DNA of 64,000 nt from CAYRSS01 sp964426945 (lineage in GTDB: Bacteria; Planctomycetota; Phycisphaerae; UBA1845): NCBI GenBank assembly GCA_964426945.1, contig CAYRSS010000009.1, positions 53,285 through 117,284 on the forward strand, in the 5' to 3' direction. This document shows, one piece after another, positions 49,382-57,362 of the stretch. The number at the start of each line of letters is the position of its first letter. Position 1 is the stretch's first letter. The position numbers and the translations under genes were made by a program. Under the pieces are notes generated by a model. That model worked only from the letters and a program-made list of their open reading frames with translations. It was not told the DNA's origin and did not search any database.

Positions 49382-50482
49382 TTACACCGCCCGGTTGCGC
49401 TCCGCCAGCCAGTTGGTCACGTTGGGCCACAGGTCGCGGTGCGCCTTGCTGCCCACGGCCAGGCCGATATGCCCGGCGGGGAAGGTGATGGACTTGCGGT
49501 CCTTCGATCCTACCGCCTCGTTGAAGGGCAGGCTCTGGCCACAGGGGACCAGGTGATCGGCGCTCGCCGTCAGGTTCAGCACCGGGCAAGTGATGTTCGC
49601 CAGGTCGACCAGGCGGTTGCCCACGCGCAGCCGCTTCTCGATCAGGCGGTTCTCCTGCATGCAGTATTTGACGAATTCGCGGAACATCTCGCCCGCGACT
49701 GGAATGTTGTCGTTCAGCCACGTCTCCATAGCGAAGAAGTCCTCGAGGAACTTCTCGTTCTCCATGTTCTCGTAGAACGAGAAGTACTTCTCCACGAGCG
49801 TCGATACGGGCTTGAGCATCAGGAACGAACCCTGCAGCAACTCGGCTGGGGCGTTCCCGTAGACCTCGATCAGCTTGTCGACATCGAACACGTCCGACGA
49901 AACCCACTTGGCCAGCAGGTGGTCGCGGCTGGACCAATCGACCGGCGCCGCCATGAGCATGAGGTTTCGGATCTTCTCGGGGTGCAGCGCGGTGTAGATC
50001 GTGCTCATCGTCCCGCCCATGCAATAGCCGAGCAGGTTGATCTTCTCGCTGCCGGTCTCCTCCCGCAGGAAGTCGACCATCCGGTCGAGGTAGCCCTCGA
50101 TGTAGTCCTTCATGTCGAGGAAGCGGTCGCCGTCGGTCGGCACGCCCCAATCGACGTTGTAGGTATCAAAGCCGCGGCGAATGAAGTGGCTGACCACGCT
50201 CTTGTCGGGCCGCAGGTCGAGGATGTATGGCCGATTGACCAGCGCGAACACGACCAGGAGCGGAGCGTCGAACTTGGGGCTTTCATCGCTGCGATAGCGC
50301 AGGAGGCGGAGCTTGTCCTCACGGTAGACCGCTTCGGACGGCGAGCAGCCTACCCGCACTTTCTGGGCAACCTCCATGACCCGGGGGAGGTGGCTGGACT
50401 TCTGAATGAACTGCGTCCACTGATACTGCCAGTCCTCGGGGGTCATCATCCAGGGCATCATGCCCATGCCGGTCATGTTCAT
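49382..50482 (-). CDS. phaC: Class III poly(3-hydroxyalkanoate) synthase, catalytic subunit
   Basis: A 366-residue enzyme that polymerises (R)-3-hydroxyacyl-CoA at the granule surface. The lipase-like box reads INLLGYCMGGTMS with catalytic Cys154. The triad is completed by Asp309 in LTASADHLVP and His338 in FPAGHIGLAVG. FALVNRPYILDLRPDKSVV and RRGFDTYNVDWGVPTDGDR are strongly conserved in class III synthases. Its length and features (no N-terminal domain as in class I) match class III, which needs PhaE. An AGGAGAA ribosome site precedes the ATG. It follows phaE by 57 nt. Confidence 0.96.
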   Translation of the reverse strand: MNMTGMGMMPWMMTPEDWQYQWTQFIQKSSHLPRVMEVAQKVRVGCSPSEAVYREDKLRLLRYRSDESPKFDAPLLVVFALVNRPYILDLRPDKSVVSHFIRRGFDTYNVDWGVPTDGDRFLDMKDYIEGYLDRMVDFLREETGSEKINLLGYCMGGTMSTIYTALHPEKIRNLMLMAAPVDWSSRDHLLAKWVSSDVFDVDKLIEVYGNAPAELLQGSFLMLKPVSTLVEKYFSFYENMENEKFLEDFFAMETWLNDNIPVAGEMFREFVKYCMQENRLIEKRLRVGNRLVDLANITCPVLNLTASADHLVPCGQSLPFNEAVGSKDRKSITFPAGHIGLAVGSKAHRDLWPNVTNWLAERNRAV

Positions 50483-50539
50483 CGGGAACTTCTCCTGCGT
50501 CGCCGCGAACTACCCGCGGCGGAACCGGTTCACCAGAGG

Positions 50540-51007
50540 CTAGCGCTTCGTCGTCCGCCGCTTCGGCCCTGCGCCTTTCGTCTCGCCCGTCGCCCCGGCG
50601 TCAGTGCGATCCTCGAGCTCAGCCACCCGTTCGCCGAGCGCGTCGAGTCGGCCGAGGACGCGCTCCTCGAGGCTGCGGAGCACAAGGAGGATGGAATCCG
50701 TGTCGGTGCGGGCGGGCACCTGGGCCTCGTGCACCGCGCGGGTCATGAACTCGTTGACCTGCTGCTTGAAAGCCAGGGCGTTGTCCATCGACTTCTTCAT
50801 CATGTCGAGGAACTGGGCCGAGCCGAGGAATTCGTCACAAGCCTTGGCCCAGGACTCGAAGAAGGCGCGCCGCATCTGCCTGAGCATCTCGTCGCGGGCG
50901 GCGGCAGAGGGAGCGGCCATCGAGCCCAGCGGGCTGGCAGCCATGAACTCGGACCAGAACTTCGAGAAGGGGTCCTGGCCCCCGTTGAACCCGTCAAATC
51001 CGTTCAC
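50540..51007 (-). CDS. phaE: PhaE-like subunit of class III PHA synthase
   Basis: A 155-residue, helical, acidic-to-basic protein starting at GTG (GAGGAG ribosome site). The start NGFDGFNGGQDPFSKFWSEF and the long helix (MLRQMRRAFFESWAKACDEF, MMKKSMDNALAFKQQVNEFM) recall PhaE and phasin-like helices. A coiled-coil segment (SILLVLRSLEERVLGRLDAL) and a Lys/Arg-rich C-terminus follow. It is only half the usual PhaE length of about 350 residues. The assignment rests largely on its position immediately before phaC. A PhaR-type synthase subunit (class IV) or a phasin is the alternative. Confidence 0.68.
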   Translation of the reverse strand: MNGFDGFNGGQDPFSKFWSEFMAASPLGSMAAPSAAARDEMLRQMRRAFFESWAKACDEFLGSAQFLDMMKKSMDNALAFKQQVNEFMTRAVHEAQVPARTDTDSILLVLRSLEERVLGRLDALGERVAELEDRTDAGATGETKGAGPKRRTTKR

Positions 51008-51074
51008 GGCGTTCCACTCCTCTCGATGGCGGTTTGCAGAAGCCGGGCCGCTCGCGGTCCGGGGTGCGAATCAA

Positions 51075-52256
51075 TCAGCAGCGTTCAAGCGCGATCGCGC
51101 TGGCCTCGCCGCCCCCGATGCAGAGGCAGGCGATTCCGATGCGCTTCTCGCGTCGGTGCAGGGCGCGGATCAGCGTGTTGACGATGCGAGTGCCGGTCGC
51201 GCCGATCGGATGGCCGATGGCCACCGCCCCGCCGGCGACGTTGACTTGCTCGCGATCGAGCTTCAGCTCCTTGATCGCCACCATCGCAACCACCGAGAAT
51301 GCTTCGTTGATCTCGAACAGGTCCACCTTCGACAGCGGCAGGTTGAGGCGCTCGGAGAGCTTGCGAATGGCGTGAATCGGGGCGATCGAGAACCAGTCGG
51401 GCTCGACGGCGACGTTCGCGTGACCAAGGACACGCACCGCCGGCTTGAGGCCGAGGCGCTCGCGCTTCTCGTCATCGAACACCACGATGGCCGCGGCACC
51501 GTCGTTGATCTTCGAGGCGTTGCCGGCGGTGATGGTGCCGGCGGGGTCGAACGCGGGGCGGAGGGACTTCATCGCCTCCTCACCCTGGAACTTGGCCACG
51601 TCCTCGTCTTTGGAGACGGTTACGACGCCCTTGCGGGTCTTGATCTCTACGGGAACGACGGCGCCCTCGAAGAAGCCGTTCTCCCAGTGTTCGATGGCGC
51701 GCTTGTAGCTCGAGACGGCGTATTCATCCTGCTGCTCGCGGGTGAACCCGTACTTCTCGGCGCACATGTCGCCGCAGCCGCCCATGTGCTTGTTCTTGTA
51801 GATGTCCCACAGGCCGTCGAAGATCATCGAATCGACGAGTTCGCCGTGCCCCATGCGGTAGCCAGAGCGGGCCTTGCGAAGCAGGTAGGGAGCGTTGGTC
51901 ATGCTCTCCGTGCCGCCCGCCACGACCAGCGACGCGTCGCCGCACTGGATCGCCTGGGCACCGAGGATGATCGAACGCATGCTCGATCCGCAGACCTTGT
52001 TGATGGTGGTCGCGCCGCAGGTGACCGGCAGGCCCGCACCGAGGGCGGCCTGGCGCGCGACGTTCTGGCCGTGACCGGCCTGAAGAACGTTGCCCATGAG
52101 TACCTCGTCGACCTCGGCAGCGTCGACGCCGGCCCGCTTGAGCGACTCCCGGGTGACGATGCCGCCCAGTTGGGCAGCGCTCATGTCGGCGAGTGAACCA
52201 CAGAAGGAGCCAAACGGGGTGCGGACACCACCGGCGAGGTACACATTCTTGAGCAT
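51075..52256 (-). CDS. phaA: Acetyl-CoA C-acetyltransferase (beta-ketothiolase)
   Basis: A 393-residue thiolase that condenses two acetyl-CoA to acetoacetyl-CoA, the first step of PHB synthesis. Catalytic Cys89 lies in TTINKVCGSSMRS. GGAVAIGHPIGATGTRI carries the catalytic His and CLCIGGGEASAIALE the second Cys. VRTPFGSFCGSL, VAGGTESMTNAPY and NEAFSVVAMVAI are further landmarks. The ATG follows AAAGGA; the frame continues 24 codons upstream without conservation. It follows the phasin-like gene by 146 nt and precedes phaE by 67 nt. Confidence 0.96.
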   Translation of the reverse strand: MLKNVYLAGGVRTPFGSFCGSLADMSAAQLGGIVTRESLKRAGVDAAEVDEVLMGNVLQAGHGQNVARQAALGAGLPVTCGATTINKVCGSSMRSIILGAQAIQCGDASLVVAGGTESMTNAPYLLRKARSGYRMGHGELVDSMIFDGLWDIYKNKHMGGCGDMCAEKYGFTREQQDEYAVSSYKRAIEHWENGFFEGAVVPVEIKTRKGVVTVSKDEDVAKFQGEEAMKSLRPAFDPAGTITAGNASKINDGAAAIVVFDDEKRERLGLKPAVRVLGHANVAVEPDWFSIAPIHAIRKLSERLNLPLSKVDLFEINEAFSVVAMVAIKELKLDREQVNVAGGAVAIGHPIGATGTRIVNTLIRALHRREKRIGIACLCIGGGEASAIALERC

Positions 52257-52402
52257 GGGCCGTCCTTTCGTCCGCCTCGCTCCCACCCGCCGCGGATCCC
52301 GTGTCGCCGGATCCCGGTCAGGGCGCAAAGAAGCACCCTCCGACGGGACTCGCGCTTGATCCCCGCCGGAGGAGCCATGTTATCCCGGGCCTTGAGGCCC
52401 TA

Positions 52403-52894
52403 CTACTTGCCGGCCTTGGCCGGGGCGGCCATCGGCTTGCAGCTCTTCTCGAAGCCGCACGCCATGCCGCGGCAGACCTGCGTGAAGTTGTCCATCGCAA
52501 GCGTGCCGGCCTTGCCGAACAGGTCCATGCCCGTGCGCATCATGTGGAACGAGGCGTCCCACATCTGGCGGGTCTTGTCCTGCATGTTGTCGGGGTTCAC
52601 GTCGCGGGCCATGTCCATCGCGGTGCGCACGAAGTCGACGCCCGCCTTCATGCCGGTCTCGGCAGCCTCGAACGCCGTGTCGACGCTCTTCTGCATCACC
52701 GGGGTGATCTCGTTCATCGCGCGGAACGCGAAGTGACCGCCCATCTCCTCGAAGCCCGCCGGCACGCGGCAGAACTCGCCCATCGTCTTGAACATCGTCT
52801 CGTTCGTACGACGGCCGGTCTCCACCGCGGTGTGGAACCCGTCGGTCATCGTGTCGAACATCTTGCCCACGTACTGCTTCGCGTCGCTGACCAT
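52403..52894 (-). CDS. Phasin-like granule protein, cysteine-containing
   Basis: A 163-residue, almost wholly helical protein and the first gene of the pha unit. Amphipathic stretches (KQYVGKMFDTMTDGFHTAVE, VMQKSVDTAFEAAETGMKAG, MWDASFHMMRTGMDLFGKAG) resemble Phasin_2-type helices that coat PHA granules, although no exact family signature is visible. Four Cys are present, three of them near the C-terminus (QVCRGMACGFEKSCKP), which is unusual for a phasin. The end is Lys/Ala/Pro-rich (PMAAPAKAGK). An AAGGGG ribosome site and a strong promoter precede it. Identification as a phasin rests on context and helix pattern. Confidence 0.65.
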   Translation of the reverse strand: MVSDAKQYVGKMFDTMTDGFHTAVETGRRTNETMFKTMGEFCRVPAGFEEMGGHFAFRAMNEITPVMQKSVDTAFEAAETGMKAGVDFVRTAMDMARDVNPDNMQDKTRQMWDASFHMMRTGMDLFGKAGTLAMDNFTQVCRGMACGFEKSCKPMAAPAKAGK

Positions 52895-53018
52895 GGCTGT
52901 GCCCCTTCGATTCGAGTCCAATGTCTCCGGCCTGGCGGTCCGGAAACGGGTCCCTGGTGCCGATGATTGGCCCGGCCTGTGCCGGTGCTCGCCGCGAAAC
53001 TGCCCCGCGACTGCACCA

Positions 53019-53046
53019 ATTATACACCGTTGTGCAGTTGCGTCAA
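53019..53046 (-). promoter_or_regulatory. Promoter of the phasin-like/phaAEC unit
   Basis: On the minus strand TTGACG (53046-53041) and a perfect TATAAT (53024-53019) are 16 nt apart. The spacer is filled by the candidate PhaR operator. The 5' untranslated region would be about 115 nt. Confidence 0.75.
53032..53042 (-). promoter_or_regulatory. Candidate PhaR operator in the phasin promoter
   Basis: On the minus strand CGCAACTGCAC, overlapping the end of the -35 box and the spacer. It matches the site in the phaR promoter at 10 of 11 positions and has the same orientation relative to transcription. A further TTGTGCG half-like element lies at 53063-53069 on the minus strand. Confidence 0.55.
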
Positions 53047-53134
53047 GAACTTTTTTGGGCAAACGCACAAAAAACCACCTCGGCTCGCAAGTCGTTTAAG
53101 GATAATGAGTTACGATATGGCTGAATTCGTTCGG

Positions 53135-53163
53135 TTGACACAGGACCGCAATTGCACTATGCT
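53135..53163 (+). promoter_or_regulatory. Promoter of phaR
   Basis: TTGACA (53135-53140), a 17-nt spacer and TATGCT (53158-53163). The transcript would start near 53170, about 75 nt before the phaR ATG. Confidence 0.7.
53147..53157 (+). promoter_or_regulatory. Candidate PhaR operator in its own promoter
   Basis: CGCAATTGCAC lies between the -35 and -10 boxes. Its core GCAATTGC is a perfect palindrome. The position implies autorepression. Confidence 0.55.
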
Positions 53164-53243
53164 CAGTGGTCTCGGCTGTCCTGCGGATGCGGATCGCCGG
53201 AACCCTCCCGAGCGCAGCAGAGGAACGAGCGGGGATTTCATCC

Positions 53244-53855
53244 ATGACCGACGGCGGCACCAAGGAAGTCCTTCAGATCAAGAAGTACCCCAACCGCCGG
53301 TTCTACGACGCCACCCGCAGCCAGCACGTCACCCTGCAGGAGGTCTACGACCTGGTCGTCGCGGGACGGGATGTGGTCATCAGCGACTCGAAGACCGGCG
53401 ACGACATCACCAACCTCGTCCTCACGCAGATCCTGCTCGAAAAGGACCCGCCGAAGCTCGACCTCTTTCCTGCCTGGATGCTGCACCAGCTCATTCGATC
53501 GAATCGCCATGTGCTCCGCTCGACGGTGGACCGGTTCCTCGGACCTTTCGTCAACGTGTTCGCGGCGACGCAGCGACAGTTTGAGAGCTACATGCGGCAG
53601 GCGATGAGGGGTGAGTTCGTCACGCCGCTCGACTGGGCGAGCGGAATGATGCGGGCGATGACGCCCGGCTCGCGGCCGAACGGCCGCCCGGAGGGCGATG
53701 GCCCCGACATGCCGGACTTCGAGATGCCCGAGGAAGGCGCTCCCCCGATGGGCCGCTCGCCGCAGGAAGTCGACGAACTCCGCCGCCAGATCAGCGAGCT
53801 CACCCGCCGCATCGAAGAGCTCAGCACCCAGCCCCGGCCGAACTCTGCCCCCTGA
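53244..53855 (+). CDS. phaR: Polyhydroxyalkanoate synthesis repressor
   Basis: A 203-residue DNA- and PHA-binding repressor. The N-terminal domain (QIKKYPNRRFYDATRSQHVTL, QEVYDLVVAGRDVVISDSKTG, DDITNLVLTQILLEKD) is the highly conserved PHB_acc_N DNA-binding region, and LFPAWMLHQLIRSNRHVLRST begins the helical PHA-binding part. After about residue 125 the sequence is Pro/Glu/Met-rich, then ends in a coiled coil (EVDELRRQISELTRRIEEL). PhaR is known to release its operators when it binds nascent PHA. It is divergent from the phasin-like gene, the usual arrangement. The ATG was chosen because the DNA-binding domain begins 8-12 residues later. Confidence 0.93.
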   Translation: MTDGGTKEVLQIKKYPNRRFYDATRSQHVTLQEVYDLVVAGRDVVISDSKTGDDITNLVLTQILLEKDPPKLDLFPAWMLHQLIRSNRHVLRSTVDRFLGPFVNVFAATQRQFESYMRQAMRGEFVTPLDWASGMMRAMTPGSRPNGRPEGDGPDMPDFEMPEEGAPPMGRSPQEVDELRRQISELTRRIEELSTQPRPNSAP

Positions 53856-53980
53856 CCGGCCCGCTCGGTCCCGGTTCACCCGGCCGCTGAGTCCAGGATG
53901 GCAGACTTGGCCCGATCCGCCCGTCCCAACCGGCGTCCGTAGTTAGCCGGCGAAGCCGGAGTCAGCCCCCCAGCAGGGTT

Positions 53981-55468
53981 CTACGCGTTGATCTCGATTT
54001 CCTGCACCAGTTCCTTGAGCCGGCGTTTGAGGATTTTGCCGGTCGGGGTGGTCGGCAGTTCCTCACGGATCACCACCCGCCGCGGCACCTTGAACCCGGC
54101 CAGCGCCTTCTTCGCGTGGTTGCGGAGTTCGATCTCCTCAGCGGAGGCTCCGTCCTTCAGGATCACGAACGCGATCGGGGTTTCGCCGCGACTCTCATCG
54201 GGAACGCCAATGACGGCAGCCTGGAGCACGGACGGATGGTCTTCGAGGACCGCCTCGATCTCGCGCGGAAACACGTTCTCGCCTCCGATGATCAACATCT
54301 CCTTGCGGCGGCCGGTGATGGACAGGAAGCCGTCCTGAACGCGGCCGATGTCGCCGGTGCGGAACCAGCCATCCGGGCTCAACACCCGCGCGGTTTCCTC
54401 GGGCTTGCGGAAGTAGCCCTTCATGACCCCAGGCCCGCGAACGAGGATCTCGCCCTCGGCGTCGGGCGGCACCTCGGCGTCGTGGTCATCCACCAGCCGC
54501 AATTCCACATGCGGGATCGGCCGACCGACAGAGCCGGCGCGATGCGCGTGGGGCGTGTTCACCGAGACAACGGGCGAGGTCTCCGTCAGGCCGTAGCCTT
54601 CCAGCAGCGTGAGGCCGAATCGCTCAGATACGGCTATTCGGAGCTTCTCTGGCAGCGGCTCTCCGCCGCTGATGGCGAGGTAGATCGAGGAGAAGGTCTC
54701 GCTCGTGGCCGACTTGCTTCGCAGCAGCGCGGCATACATGCTCGGGATCGCCATCATCACCGTGATGCGGTGCTCCACCACGGCCTTGAGCAGCGCCACC
54801 GGGCTGAATCGCGGGATGGCGAAGACGGTCGCCCCCAGGCAAACCGGCACCAGCACGTTGGCGGTGAGCCCGAATACGTGAAACGGCGGCAGGATATTCA
54901 GGAATCTCTGCTCGGGATCGATCTGGAGCATCTCGATCGTGTCGAGGCAGTTGCTGCTGAGGTTGCCGTAGGTCAGCTCCACGCCCTTGGGCTCGGCGGT
55001 GGTCCCCGAGGTGTACAGCAGGACGGCTGTGTCCTCGGCCCGGACCACGGGGGGCGCCGGCGTCCGTCGCAGCAGGGTGAAGAACACCTTGCGCTTCAGC
55101 GGGAGGTGCTCCATGTAGACCTTGCGCACGGGAAGCGGCTCGAGCAACTCGCGGAAGTGCTCGATCGTAAGGATCAGGTCGATGCCCGCGTCTTCGGCAA
55201 TCCGGGCGAGTTCGCTGCTGCTCAGCAGGAAGTTAAGCGGAATGACTGTCTTGGACGCCCAAAGGGTGCCGAACAATGCCGCGGGAAACGCGGCGCTGGC
55301 AGGGAGCATCACGCCCACCCGGTCCAGCTGCGTCTCGCGCTGCAACACGTCGCGCAGCACCATCGACAGCGAGGTCAGCCGGGCGTAGGTCAGCGGGGTT
55401 CGACCATCGTCGACCGCGAGCCGCTGGGAGTGTTTCTCGTTGGCAGCGAGGAGCCGCTCGACTAACAT
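53981..55468 (-). CDS. AMP-dependent acyl-CoA (or acyl-ACP) synthetase
   Basis: A 495-residue ANL-superfamily enzyme that activates a carboxylic acid as acyl-AMP and passes it to CoA or ACP. AVLLYTSGTTAEPKGVELTY is the P-loop-like AMP motif. LLEGYGLTETSPVVSVN, GWFRTGDIGRVQDGFL and GRRKEMLIIGGENVFPREIE follow in order. The catalytic lysine is in TTPTGKILKRRL. Closest in character to long-chain fatty acid-CoA ligases, but the substrate pocket cannot be read. It lies beside the PHA locus and might feed hydroxyacyl-CoA; that is context only. It converges on phaR. Confidence 0.9.
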   Translation of the reverse strand: MLVERLLAANEKHSQRLAVDDGRTPLTYARLTSLSMVLRDVLQRETQLDRVGVMLPASAAFPAALFGTLWASKTVIPLNFLLSSSELARIAEDAGIDLILTIEHFRELLEPLPVRKVYMEHLPLKRKVFFTLLRRTPAPPVVRAEDTAVLLYTSGTTAEPKGVELTYGNLSSNCLDTIEMLQIDPEQRFLNILPPFHVFGLTANVLVPVCLGATVFAIPRFSPVALLKAVVEHRITVMMAIPSMYAALLRSKSATSETFSSIYLAISGGEPLPEKLRIAVSERFGLTLLEGYGLTETSPVVSVNTPHAHRAGSVGRPIPHVELRLVDDHDAEVPPDAEGEILVRGPGVMKGYFRKPEETARVLSPDGWFRTGDIGRVQDGFLSITGRRKEMLIIGGENVFPREIEAVLEDHPSVLQAAVIGVPDESRGETPIAFVILKDGASAEEIELRNHAKKALAGFKVPRRVVIREELPTTPTGKILKRRLKELVQEIEINA

Positions 55469-55648
55469 TCTGCGTTGACTCTGCAGCGTGTGGCTTCAAC
55501 GCCCGCGCGGGCGAATCATCAGCGTAGATCGCCGCGTGAAGCCTGTCCAGCCCGCCGGGCGCGTCTGGCGGCTGCCGGCGTCAGTCGGGGGCGGCCCTGC
55601 ACCTTCAGCTCCGGGGCCGCCGACGCGGAGCCACCGCGAGGATCGAGC

Positions 55649-57151
55649 TTGCGCGGATATCGTGCCTGGTTTCGGCCCGATCCTGTAGCCCTCTCCCTGG
55701 GCGCGAGCGCCGCCTCGACCGCGGTGGCGCAAGGACTCGGGCTTGGTCGTGCGCTGGCGTTGGCCTGGCTGCTCCCGCCGGCCGAGTACGGCTTGTTCAG
55801 CGTCGCCCTGCTGGTAATCAACGTCCTGCTGCCCATCGGATCGCTCGGCCTCTTCGAAGGCATCGCGCGTTATGCCCCCGAGCATGAATCCCGGGGGACG
55901 CTGGCCCGGTTCGCCCGCCACAGTGCAGCGGTGATGCTGTGCGTGTCCGTCACCCTGATGGGCGCCCTGATCGTACTCGCGGCGTACCTGGGCCCGCTTC
56001 TCTTCGGCGACACTGCCTCCGCCCGAGCGACCGACGCAGACGTCCTCGTCCTGACCCGCGCGGCGGCCGGCTGCACGGTCTCCCTGGCGGCCTATCACGG
56101 CACGCTGGCCCTGCTCCGATCGCTGCGCATGTTCCGGGCGTCGAGCCTCATGGAAGGACTGGGCGCAGTCACGACGACCGCGCTGCTCCTCGGCCTGGCG
56201 GGCTGGAGTCGCCAGAACGCTGCGGGCCTCATCATCGCGTACACGGCGGCCAACGTGCTGACGACCTTGTTGTTCCTGCCGGGTGTTCGGGTTGCTACCG
56301 AGCGCGCGGCCGAACCCCGCGAGACGACCGCCGCGCCGGCTTTCGGTTCGCCGAGTTCGCGGGGCCTGCTCATGTACAGCATTTCGTCCGCCGCTGGCGC
56401 GGTCATCTGGCATGCACTCTTCTACTACCCGGCGTGGGTCGTGCTGAAGCGGGCCGGCGAAGAGGCTGTGGCCGTATTCAACGCGACGCGCACGATCGCG
56501 CAGCTCCTCCTTGTGGCGGCGGTCATGGTGAGCGGTGTGGTGTCGGCCAGCGTCAATCACATCTGGGCACGGGGCCATAGGGAGGGAGCTATCGCGGCCC
56601 TGCGCCTGCTCACGCGCGTCTGCGCCGCCCTGCTGCTGGTCGCATCGTGTGTGCTGGTCCTGAGCTGGCCCTTGATAGGCCGGCTGCTCCCGGCGGCGTA
56701 CAGTGCGGGCGGCGGTATCCTGCCGGGGCTGGTCCTGCTGTTCTTCCTGCTGGCGATGGCCCGGCTTGCGGCGGTCGGCGCTCAACTGATCGAGCGGCCG
56801 CGGCTGGCGCTGTTCGCCTGGAGCGTCGGCCTGACGGCCTGCGTGCTCGCGATGGGGGGTATCGAGTCAAGCGACGCCGCGACGGTGCTGGCCGGTGCCA
56901 CCTGGGCCAGCGTTGGGGCCGCTGGCGCGGCGCTGGCCGTCATCGTGGGATTTCTTCATGGCCGGGGGATTCGCATCGACGGCCGGGTGGTGGGACTGAT
57001 CCTGGCTTCCGCCGCAGTCCTGCTTCCCCCGCTCGCCTCCGGTGTTGCGCTGGCCCTGTTGCTATTGGCTGGGCTGGTCCCCGGCATCCTGCTGACGCGG
57101 GACGAACGTGCCGCCGTCAGGGCGCTTCTGTTCTCGCGCGAGCGTTCGTGA
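55649..57151 (+). CDS. Polysaccharide flippase (MOP/Wzx-type membrane protein)
   Basis: A 500-residue protein with 12-14 membrane segments (VAQGLGLGRALALAWLLPP, GLFSVALLVINVLLPIGSL, LLMYSISSAAGAVIWHALFY, VVGLILASAAVLLPPLASG). The pattern of an early P-P-A/E-Y-G-L-F block and later helix pairs matches the polysaccharide biosynthesis/oligosaccharide flippase family, which moves lipid-linked sugars across the inner membrane. I chose the TTG at 55649 because GAGG lies 7 nt upstream. An in-frame TTG at 55475 would add 58 Arg/Pro/Ala-rich residues that do not look like membrane-protein sequence. The two TPR genes follow on the same strand. Confidence 0.8.
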   Translation: MRGYRAWFRPDPVALSLGASAASTAVAQGLGLGRALALAWLLPPAEYGLFSVALLVINVLLPIGSLGLFEGIARYAPEHESRGTLARFARHSAAVMLCVSVTLMGALIVLAAYLGPLLFGDTASARATDADVLVLTRAAAGCTVSLAAYHGTLALLRSLRMFRASSLMEGLGAVTTTALLLGLAGWSRQNAAGLIIAYTAANVLTTLLFLPGVRVATERAAEPRETTAAPAFGSPSSRGLLMYSISSAAGAVIWHALFYYPAWVVLKRAGEEAVAVFNATRTIAQLLLVAAVMVSGVVSASVNHIWARGHREGAIAALRLLTRVCAALLLVASCVLVLSWPLIGRLLPAAYSAGGGILPGLVLLFFLLAMARLAAVGAQLIERPRLALFAWSVGLTACVLAMGGIESSDAATVLAGATWASVGAAGAALAVIVGFLHGRGIRIDGRVVGLILASAAVLLPPLASGVALALLLLAGLVPGILLTRDERAAVRALLFSRERS

Positions 57152-57362
57152 GCCCTACGCGACCGATAAAGGCGGCCTTCCCTGTCATCGCCGAGCCGAA
57201 GACCTACGCCCGCCGCTCCGGGCCCGCGGCGGCGCGCGCCCTGTCCGATACTACGGAGTGGCAGCCGCGCCGAAGCCTGCGGCTGCCACTCGACGACAGG
57301 AGGCGCGGTGCGGAACACGGGCCGTCGGCACACGGATCCGGTTCGCCCGACCGAGGATTTCA

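Noticed and set aside
48537..50150. 537-codon open frame on the minus strand overlapping phaC and the SDR
   Set aside because: It is a shifted frame of two well-supported genes whose motifs lie in the other frame. Its own composition (Arg, Gly, Pro) is typical of GC-rich shadows.
49439..51181. 580-codon open frame on the plus strand over phaC/phaE
   Set aside because: It is antisense to phaC and phaE, with no conserved motif and no start context.
54116..55465. 449-codon open frame antisense to the acyl-CoA synthetase
   Set aside because: The synthetase motifs on the minus strand are unambiguous. The plus frame is Arg/Gln/His-rich without domains.
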